Source of the DNA: Helicobacteraceae bacterium
GTDB taxonomy: Bacteria > Campylobacterota > Campylobacteria > Campylobacterales > Sulfurimonadaceae
DNA: 6,580 bases
Assembly (NCBI GenBank): GCA_030613795.1
Contig: JAUWLG010000077.1
Span: forward strand, 1-6,580
Direction: 5' to 3'
Shown: piece by piece, positions 1-5,695 of the stretch
Position numbering within the stretch: the stretch's first letter is position 1
Layout of the letters: every line of letters begins with the position of its first letter
The notes under the pieces: model-generated
The model's input: the letters and a program-made list of their open reading frames with translations, nothing else
Databases searched by the model: none
What the model was told of the DNA's origin: nothing
Made by a program: the position numbers and the translations under genes

Positions 1-420
1 CGTGTTCAGATCCAGAGTGACACGACAGCACAGGAAAACCGTACTATGCCGCCTGACCTTGACCGTCGCCAGCTTTCATCTGTTGTCACCGTTAAAGACG
101 GTAACCGCATAATCCTGGGTGGGCTTATCGGCTCTCGTGAAAACTTCAAAACCAACAAAGTGCCTCTTTTAGGTGATATCCCAGGTTTAGGTTATTTCTT
201 TAAATATGAAGAGAAAATTCGTCAAGTCGAAGAGATCGTTATTGTCATCGAACCGCACATTATCAAACCTGCAGGCAATACCCTTACGATTGCAGAGCTT
301 GGTTATACCTCGATGACAAAAGAAGAAGCAGGTCTAAAATCAACATTTAGCGAAGATGACAACGTTACTACAGATGCAGAAGTTGCACCTGAAAGCAAAG
401 AGGCAGATGAAGAACTCTAA
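1..420 (+). CDS. Outer-membrane secretin, C-terminal fragment (GspD/MshL/CtsD family), 5' end outside window
   Basis: Secretins form the multimeric outer-membrane gate of type II secretion, type IV pilus and DNA-uptake machines. Frame 1 is open from the first base and ends at the TAA at 418-420, giving 139 visible residues; the ATG at 46 is internal, because coding sequence continues upstream of it. The visible part carries the end of the secretin beta-barrel domain. It has a VTVKDG...ILGGLI strand pair (residues 29-43) and the family signature VPLLGDIPGLGYFF (54-67), followed by a hydrophobic EEIVIVIEPHII strand (77-88). After that comes a tail of about 50 residues that turns strongly acidic, with 10 Asp/Glu in the last 26. 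The tail resembles neither the secretin core nor an obvious pilotin-binding domain. The downstream ATPase gene starts inside this gene's last 14 bases. The neighbours match mshL or ctsD order, but the visible fragment alone cannot settle the subtype. Confidence 0.92.
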   Translation, partial: RVQIQSDTTAQENRTMPPDLDRRQLSSVVTVKDGNRIILGGLIGSRENFKTNKVPLLGDIPGLGYFFKYEEKIRQVEEIVIVIEPHIIKPAGNTLTIAELGYTSMTKEEAGLKSTFSEDDNVTTDAEVAPESKEADEEL

Positions 421-1219
421 GACCTTTCGCAATTCCAAAGAGGTTTTTCAGGATATTGTCGATTCAAAAGACTATGTCCAGCTTGACCGCAGTATGGCTA
501 TCTACCATGCTCTTGAAGAGGCAATACACAAACCTCTTAAAATGATTCTTGTTTTCGGAAAACCGGGAACTGGAAAAAGCATGATGCTTAACAAGCTCTA
601 TAAAGAACTCTCGCCTAAACAGAAAGTCGTCTACATTCAAACACCCGTTATAGATGAAACCGAGTTTTTTAAGGTCTTGGCATATGAGATCTTCCGTTTC
701 AACACTCCTGATCCACTAAACTTTACTCAATTTATAGAGATTGCGAACCACTATGTGATCGAGGTCACACCCGTTGTCATTCTCGACGAAGCACAACTCT
801 ACTCTGAATCATTAATGGAGAAGATCCGTCTTATTTCAGATTCTAGAAAAGTCAAATTTATTTTTGCGCTTCATAAAACTGAAAAAGAGGACCTTATCGC
901 CAAAGAGCATTTTCAAACGCGTATCTGGGAGAGCCAAGAGTTGCATAATGCTACGGCAACTGAATTAACACTCTACATTCAAAAGAAACTCCTGCGTGCA
1001 AACTACTTTGATTTGGCCAATATGTTCAGTGATAAGAGTGTTAAAACTATCCATAAGTTCACTGATGGGAACTATCGTGATACCAACAAACTTCTCTATG
1101 GACTCTTTGAAATATGCAGTTGGTATGAGAGAAATGACCCAGCAAAAATCAGACACAAATCTATGCCAACAAAACTGATAGAGATGGCAGCTATTCACAC
1201 AGGATTTATTGGTGCTTGA
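407..1219 (+). CDS. ExeA/MshM/CtsP-like AAA ATPase
   Basis: This is a P-loop ATPase of the ExeA/GspA family, which in related systems helps place or assemble the secretin or works with a membrane partner at the inner membrane. The 270-residue product has Walker A GKPGTGKS (51-58), with catalytic Lys57, and Walker B VVILDEAQ (123-130). A sensor-like strand, KVKFIFALHKTE, follows. It stops after the AAA module. The C-terminal membrane helix and peptidoglycan-binding domain of the longer ExeA are absent, so it matches the compact MshM and CtsP forms. No transmembrane helix is visible. The ATG at 407 is chosen because GAGG (400-403) lies just upstream, although the spacing is short. In-frame ATGs at 356 and 374 would overlap the secretin further and lack a ribosome binding site. 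Its position between secretin and TPR protein supports the assignment. In Campylobacter, CtsP is reported to pair with the membrane protein CtsX; an equivalent pairing here is inference. Confidence 0.85.
   Translation: MKNSKTFRNSKEVFQDIVDSKDYVQLDRSMAIYHALEEAIHKPLKMILVFGKPGTGKSMMLNKLYKELSPKQKVVYIQTPVIDETEFFKVLAYEIFRFNTPDPLNFTQFIEIANHYVIEVTPVVILDEAQLYSESLMEKIRLISDSRKVKFIFALHKTEKEDLIAKEHFQTRIWESQELHNATATELTLYIQKKLLRANYFDLANMFSDKSVKTIHKFTDGNYRDTNKLLYGLFEICSWYERNDPAKIRHKSMPTKLIEMAAIHTGFIGA
1201..1204 (+). promoter_or_regulatory. Ribosome binding site AGGA deciding a GTG start
   Basis: AGGA lies 7 nt before the GTG at 1212 but only 4 nt before the adjacent in-frame TTG at 1209. The spacing favours GTG as the start of the TPR membrane protein. 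The site sits inside the end of the upstream ATPase gene, so it would be exposed or reloaded by ribosomes finishing that gene. Confidence 0.5.
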
Positions 1220-2114
1220 TGTCTTAGAGTTAGAAAAAAAGTGGTCCAAATACCACTTTAAAAAGGTATTACCTCTTTATATTACCTTCTTAATCCTAGT
1301 AATTATTGTCGGTGCCTCTTCGTATTTATACGTAATGAATCCCGATGCAGTTTTAGCTCTTATAAAAGAAGAAAAAGCTCTTGAGAAAGCCCCAGTAGTT
1401 GTTGAAGTAAACAAGAGTGTTAAACCTGTGCAGCCAACACAGACGCCAAAAGTAGCTGAACAAAATGTATTGGTTCCATCATTTAACTTCATCTACAATC
1501 TTGAAGACCAAGTGATTAACTATAATAATGCACAAATGTTTGCATCAGTTGCCACTCCAGATGTCGATACAAAAAAGCCTGTTGTAAAAACGCCTAAACC
1601 TAAAAAGCAAAAAAAGCCAACTGTTAAGCCTAAAAAGGCAGCCAAAAAAGTAAAAAAAGCGCCTGTACAGGCTCAAAAAGTTGTTAAACCTGAAGTAAAA
1701 CTGGTAGTAAAAAAAGAGCCCATACAAACAGTTATTGTCGGAGACAAAAGTAATATCGCCTATAACCAAGAACCCCAGCAAGCTTTAATCCAAGTTGGTC
1801 ACAACAGCACATCCGAAGATGAGTTAAGAGGCGTGATCAAGCGCTTCAACAGAACAAAAAAACCAGCTTTAAGTCTGTTTATTGCCAAAAAGTATTATGA
1901 ACAGGGCAACTATAAAGAGTCCTATAGCTATGCTAGGGAGACGTACAAGCTTAATCCAAATATTGAAGATGGCGTTCTTCTATATGCTCAATCCTTGGCA
2001 AAACTGGGCAAAAGTGATAAGGCTATCAGTAAACTAAAACCGTACATTAAAAAGTCCGGTTCAATCAAGGCAAAAATCCTACTCAATGAAATTCAAAAAG
2101 GAAACTTCAAATGA
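1212..2114 (+). CDS. MshN-like single-pass membrane protein with lysine-rich spacer and C-terminal TPRs
   Basis: This is probably a structural component that bridges the inner membrane and periplasm in the pilus or secretion machine. The product is 300 residues from the GTG at 1212; a TTG one codon earlier is also possible. A short basic cytoplasmic N-terminus (1-18) leads into one hydrophobic helix (about 19-41). A long low-complexity region follows, including residues 126-151, where 13 of 26 residues are Lys and none is acidic. The C-terminus has two TPR-like units. The first, from about 220, reads LSLFIAKKYYEQGNYKESY and ends in LNPN; the second is about 253-285. This topology and the position between the ExeA-type ATPase and GspE match MshN of MSHA loci. 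In the Campylobacter cts operon the equivalent slot holds CtsX, also a single-pass protein. It overlaps the ATPase gene by 8 nt and the next gene by ATGA. No enzymatic motif is visible, and the low-complexity composition limits homology calls. Confidence 0.8.
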   Translation: MLDVLELEKKWSKYHFKKVLPLYITFLILVIIVGASSYLYVMNPDAVLALIKEEKALEKAPVVVEVNKSVKPVQPTQTPKVAEQNVLVPSFNFIYNLEDQVINYNNAQMFASVATPDVDTKKPVVKTPKPKKQKKPTVKPKKAAKKVKKAPVQAQKVVKPEVKLVVKKEPIQTVIVGDKSNIAYNQEPQQALIQVGHNSTSEDELRGVIKRFNRTKKPALSLFIAKKYYEQGNYKESYSYARETYKLNPNIEDGVLLYAQSLAKLGKSDKAISKLKPYIKKSGSIKAKILLNEIQKGNFK

Positions 2115-2659
2115 ATAAATTAATATTACTTCTCTTTTTATCTCCACTATTTCTACAAGCTGACGCAAAAGTAGAGACCTATAAGCTCTATCAAGATGCA
2201 AAATACGAAGAAGCTTGTCAATCTGGTGATGCACTGTTGCAACAATATAAAAATGATGAAGAGTTTATCTCTCTTTATGCTTTTTCCTGTCTTAATGCTG
2301 ATCAACTTGACAAACTATCAATACCCATAATTTCTTTGAAAAAAACACCTGAATCTCGTGCAAATGCTGCTTATTTTTCTGTTATCTTAATGCAAAAAAA
2401 ACTTCTCATGCACGCCCTCACAGATCAATATGACCTAAAACCTATTAAGATGCCAACGACAGAGTATGTTCTCTCAACAGTCTTTGACCTTTACTCTAAT
2501 GACAATGGTTCTAAAGAGAGACGCCGTTACAACTACACCGATCCAAATGATGTGAATAAAAGCTACCGTCTTTTTGTGACTAAAAGTGGTTCTTCCCCAA
2601 AAATGATTATAGAAGAATATTATGATAAGATTATGACTAAACGTCATATATACTGGTAG
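2111..2659 (+). CDS. Exported protein of unknown function, 182 aa
   Basis: I do not recognise this gene. The product begins with a typical signal peptide: MNK, then a leucine-rich core (about 4-15), with plausible cleavage after QADA near residue 19, so it is probably periplasmic. Cleavage by signal peptidase I is likely, since no lipobox cysteine is present. The first mature segment, YKLYQDAKYEEAC, looks like a TPR or SEL1-type helix. Cys36 and Cys60 are the only cysteines and could form a disulfide. The C-terminal third is basic and Tyr-rich and lacks a known motif. The ATG overlaps the TPR gene's stop as ATGA, with AAGGA (2098-2102) 8 nt upstream, which supports a real and coupled start. 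It sits between the MshN-like and GspE-like genes, where classical MSHA order has no gene. It could be the second half of a split periplasmic scaffold or a counterpart of CtsX without its anchor; neither is shown. Confidence 0.8.
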   Translation: MNKLILLLFLSPLFLQADAKVETYKLYQDAKYEEACQSGDALLQQYKNDEEFISLYAFSCLNADQLDKLSIPIISLKKTPESRANAAYFSVILMQKKLLMHALTDQYDLKPIKMPTTEYVLSTVFDLYSNDNGSKERRRYNYTDPNDVNKSYRLFVTKSGSSPKMIIEEYYDKIMTKRHIYW

Positions 2660-2667
2660 GATTAAAA

Positions 2668-4410
2668 ATGGATAGAGTTACCCATGATCTATTAGCACAA
2701 GGCCATATCTCTGAAGAGCAGATAGAGAGACTTCACCGCGTTGGAGTTAAAGACGACACCCTTTTAGAGACGTTGACTAAAGTTGGTGCAGTGTCTATCA
2801 ACTTTGTTAAGCGATTTGTTGTTGAGCAGATTCGTTCGGGTCACTATGAGATCGCTATTATTAAACAATATCACTTTTTGGATGAACATTCTGTTGTACA
2901 GCACCTTGCCGAGGTGATGGAGATACAATTCCTGGATCTTGACTCCATTGACATGGATTATAGACTCACTGACAGAATCCCCCTCTCACAACTAAAACGT
3001 TTTCAGGCAATCCCTATCAAAGAGAATGACCTCTCGGTAACGGTTGCCTTTAGTGATCCGTTAAATATTGAAGCACAAGAAGCTCTTCAACGTCTTTATC
3101 CTCGTAAGCCTCTCGATATCGCAGCTGCTACAGAGAAACAGATCCAAGCATATCTCTTTAAAGTCGAACTGAAAGACAGTGTTAAAGAGCTTGTTGTCAA
3201 TATTCGAAATGAGTTAAACTCACTAGGTACTGATCAAAATAAAGACCAAGCAGAAGCTTCATCGATTGTAAAGCTTATTGATGTCATCTTGAAAGCATGT
3301 ATTAAAAACCGTGCGAGTGACGTTCACATCGAACCGACTGAGAACAACTGTACAGTACGTGCCCGTGTTGATGGTAAACTCTCTGAGGTGTTTATCTTTG
3401 ATAAAGACATCTACCCTCCTCTTGCCTCTCGTCTAAAGATCTTAGCAAATCTTGACATTGCTGAACGAAGAAAGCCGCAAGATGGCCGTTTTTCAACAGA
3501 TGTTGGTGGTCGAGAGTATGATTTTCGTTTCTCAACTCTACCTATTATGTATGGTGAGTCTATTGTAATGCGTGTTCTCGACAAAGAGAAAGCCCTTATT
3601 CGTCTTGAAGATGCCGGTATGGACGAAGCTGGTTATAAAAAACTTCATAAAGCCCTTAAAACACCGTATGGTATCATTCTCGTTACCGGACCAACCGGTA
3701 GTGGTAAAACAACAACCCTTTACGGTGCTCTTAATGAATTGCGTAGTGTTGAAGAGAAAGTCATTACCGTTGAAGATCCTGTTGAGTATAGAATGAACCT
3801 TATTCAGCAGGTTCAAGTACGCGCCAGTGTTGGACTCAGTTTTGCCGACGCACTGCGTTCTATCTTGCGTCAGGATCCCGATAAGATCATGATCGGGGAG
3901 ATCCGTGATCAAGAGACATTGGAGATCGCTATTAAAGCAGCCTTGACAGGTCACTTGGTCATCTCAACCCTGCACACCAATGATGCCATCAGTTCTATTC
4001 CCCGTATGGTTGATATGGGGATCGAACCTTACTTGATCAGTGGTTCTTTAGTCGCAATTCAGGCACAGCGTCTTATTCGTAAGATCTGTCCATATTGTAA
4101 GAAAGAAGATGAACTTCCAGCATCTGTCATCGAACCCTATAAACAATACCTTCCGGATGACACTATATTCTATAAAGGAGAAGGTTGTCGTGAATGTAAT
4201 GGGGTTGGTTATATGGGACGAGAGATGATCTCCGAAGTGTTGCCAATTTCTGAAGAACTTTCAAGTATGATTGCTAGAAGCGCTTCAAAAGATGATATGA
4301 TAGAACAAGCAATGAAAGAGGGGTTTGAGCCAATGTTTGCAAATGGTATGAAAAAGGTTGTTAGCGGTGTCTCAACTATCGAAGAAATTTTAAGGGTGGT
4401 CAAATCATGA
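2668..4410 (+). CDS. gspE: Type II secretion / type IV pilus assembly ATPase (GspE/PilB/MshE/CtsE family)
   Basis: This cytoplasmic hexameric ATPase powers pseudopilus or pilus extension through the inner-membrane platform. The 580-residue product is full length for the family. An N-terminal GspE-N-like domain spans about 60-165. The ATPase N-subdomain has ASDVHIEP (216-223) and RRKPQDGRF (267-275). The C-subdomain has Walker A GPTGSGKTT (341-349), the Asp box VEDP (368-371), Walker B ending in IGEIRD (409-414) with catalytic Glu411, and the His box around His429 and His436 (STLHTND). Cys474, Cys477, Cys507 and Cys510 form the two CxxC pairs of the zinc finger found in GspE and PilB but not in the retraction ATPase PilT. 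Every active-site element is intact. The ATG follows AGGA (2658-2661) with 6 nt spacing and lies 8 nt after the previous stop. The symbol is family-level; by position it would be mshE or ctsE. No clear RLG-type c-di-GMP motif is seen at the N-terminus. Confidence 0.96.
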   Translation: MDRVTHDLLAQGHISEEQIERLHRVGVKDDTLLETLTKVGAVSINFVKRFVVEQIRSGHYEIAIIKQYHFLDEHSVVQHLAEVMEIQFLDLDSIDMDYRLTDRIPLSQLKRFQAIPIKENDLSVTVAFSDPLNIEAQEALQRLYPRKPLDIAAATEKQIQAYLFKVELKDSVKELVVNIRNELNSLGTDQNKDQAEASSIVKLIDVILKACIKNRASDVHIEPTENNCTVRARVDGKLSEVFIFDKDIYPPLASRLKILANLDIAERRKPQDGRFSTDVGGREYDFRFSTLPIMYGESIVMRVLDKEKALIRLEDAGMDEAGYKKLHKALKTPYGIILVTGPTGSGKTTTLYGALNELRSVEEKVITVEDPVEYRMNLIQQVQVRASVGLSFADALRSILRQDPDKIMIGEIRDQETLEIAIKAALTGHLVISTLHTNDAISSIPRMVDMGIEPYLISGSLVAIQAQRLIRKICPYCKKEDELPASVIEPYKQYLPDDTIFYKGEGCRECNGVGYMGREMISEVLPISEELSSMIARSASKDDMIEQAMKEGFEPMFANGMKKVVSGVSTIEEILRVVKS

Positions 4411-5648
4411 AACATTTTACAGCTACCGTACTTGCTCGCGGTAAAAAGACTGAGCACAGACTCTATGCTGAAAGTAAAAAAGAAGCACACTATATGGCTA
4501 AGGTCAAGTTTCCTGGTATTATGGTCAAGCTGGAAGAGACTTCTGCTCCACTAGAGGAGCAGTTTGCTCAAATCAAAGCGAACATCTTTAAAAATTCTAA
4601 AAAGAAAAAGCTAAAGCCGGATGCACATATCGCTGCAATTCGTCAGTTAGCCGTTATGACCAATGCCGGTATCTCAGTTCATGATGCTCTTTCAGATCTT
4701 GCAGAGGCAACTGATGATCCACCTTTAAAAGAGATCCTCACTAAATGTGGCGAGGACATCAATGCCGGGTCAAGCCTCTATAAAGCAATGGACAACTTCC
4801 GTTCTCAACTTGGCGGTCTAACCCTGGCTATGATCGACCTAGGAGAGAAAACAGGTAATATGGCTGAAGCTTTATACAATCTTGCAGATATGCTCGAAGA
4901 GATTCGTGCAAATATGATCAAGTTTAAAAAAGCGATGGCATACCCACGTAATGTAATGATAGCAATGGCAGTTGCTTTTAGTATCTTGCTTACCTTTGTT
5001 GTTCCAAAATTTGAAATGATCTTCTCTAAATTCAAGGCAGGTCTACCACTGCCTACTGTTATCTTACAGTTTCTATCGAAGGCATTGGTCAATTATGGTC
5101 TCTATATTTTAGCTGGTATCGCAATTCTTTACATCGTCATCAAATACATGATTGAGAATAACAGAGAATTCAAGTATAAAGTTCATCAGCTTCTCTTGCG
5201 GACCTACCTTATCAAAGGGATTATTCTCAATTCAACGCTAAGCCGTTTTACGCTGGTCTTCTCTGAATTAGTTCGATCAGGGATCCCTATTGCTGAAGCA
5301 CTTGACACAGCGATCAGCATGACAGAGAACCTGCCTATGAAAGACAAGTTGTCTCTCGTTCGTCAAGCTGTTGAAAAAGGTAGTACTCTTCATGAGGGGC
5401 TTGAAGAGACTGGACTGTTTGAAAACATGATCATCCAGATGATCAAAGCCGGTGAATCGTCTGGTGCACTTGATGATATGCTTCAAAAGGTAACTGAGTA
5501 TTATAAGATGAAATTTGATGCCATCATTGATGGCCTGCAGGAAGCTATTGAACCAATTATGCTATTTGTTATCGGTGCGATGGTTCTACTCCTTGCTCTT
5601 GGTATATTCTTACCTATGTGGAGTCTTGGAGAGGCTGCGCTCGGTTAA
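4407..5648 (+). CDS. gspF: Type II secretion / type IV pilus inner-membrane platform protein (GspF/PilC/MshG/CtsF family)
   Basis: This is the polytopic platform protein that couples the assembly ATPase to pseudopilin extraction from the inner membrane. The 413-residue product has the family's duplicated layout. A lysine-rich cytoplasmic start is followed by a first T2SSF domain from about 70 (IRQLAVMTNAGISVHDAL, then LGEKTGNMAEAL). Two hydrophobic helices follow, at about 182-200 and 229-247. The second T2SSF domain repeats the same signatures, FSELVRSGIPIAEALD and IKAGESSGALDDML, and a last helix spans about 384-403. These repeated Gly-containing helical hairpins are diagnostic. Its ATG overlaps the stop of the ATPase gene as ATGA, so the two products that contact each other are probably translationally coupled; the upstream GGTGG is only a weak ribosome binding site. 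It appears to be the last gene of the operon, because the next gene is convergent. By position it would be mshG or ctsF. Confidence 0.96.
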   Translation: MKHFTATVLARGKKTEHRLYAESKKEAHYMAKVKFPGIMVKLEETSAPLEEQFAQIKANIFKNSKKKKLKPDAHIAAIRQLAVMTNAGISVHDALSDLAEATDDPPLKEILTKCGEDINAGSSLYKAMDNFRSQLGGLTLAMIDLGEKTGNMAEALYNLADMLEEIRANMIKFKKAMAYPRNVMIAMAVAFSILLTFVVPKFEMIFSKFKAGLPLPTVILQFLSKALVNYGLYILAGIAILYIVIKYMIENNREFKYKVHQLLLRTYLIKGIILNSTLSRFTLVFSELVRSGIPIAEALDTAISMTENLPMKDKLSLVRQAVEKGSTLHEGLEETGLFENMIIQMIKAGESSGALDDMLQKVTEYYKMKFDAIIDGLQEAIEPIMLFVIGAMVLLLALGIFLPMWSLGEAALG

Positions 5649-5669
5649 TAAGAGAAGTTTTTCTCTTAT
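5648..5669. terminator. Candidate bidirectional terminator hairpin between convergent genes
   Basis: A perfect 9-bp inverted repeat, ATAAGAGAA (5648-5656) and TTCTCTTAT (5661-5669), flanks a 4-nt loop. It begins at the last base of the platform gene's stop codon and lies 27 nt from the helicase gene's stop, so it could serve both transcripts. The stem is AT-rich and neither side has a strong uninterrupted U tract, so intrinsic termination may be weak. Confidence 0.45.
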
Positions 5670-5695
5670 ATTCTCTAATAATTGGATGCTCCAAG

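Noticed and set aside
356..406. Longer N-terminus for the ExeA-type ATPase from the ATG at 356
   Set aside because: It would overlap the secretin gene by 65 nt without a ribosome binding site; the ATG at 407 has a purine-rich site and a typical length.
1599..1637. Repeated CCTAAAAAG 9-mer (1599-1607 and 1629-1637) as a functional DNA repeat
   Set aside because: It is two occurrences only and is explained by repeated Pro-Lys-Lys codons in the spacer.
1545..1781. Minus-strand frame of 78 codons rich in Phe, Tyr and Leu resembling a membrane protein
   Set aside because: Its composition is the reverse complement of the lysine-rich spacer (AAA read as TTT), so the apparent hydrophobicity is an artefact.
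2394..2401. Run of eight adenines in the exported-protein gene as a phase-variation switch
   Set aside because: Runs of A in Lys codons are common in AT-rich DNA (7-A runs also occur at 1609-1615 and 2339-2345); there is no long G or C tract of the kind usual for phase-variable genes.
3538..3954. Minus-strand open frame of 138 codons inside the assembly ATPase gene
   Set aside because: It lies wholly antisense to the conserved catalytic core of the GspE-like gene and shows no domain of its own; it is a shadow of that gene's codon use.
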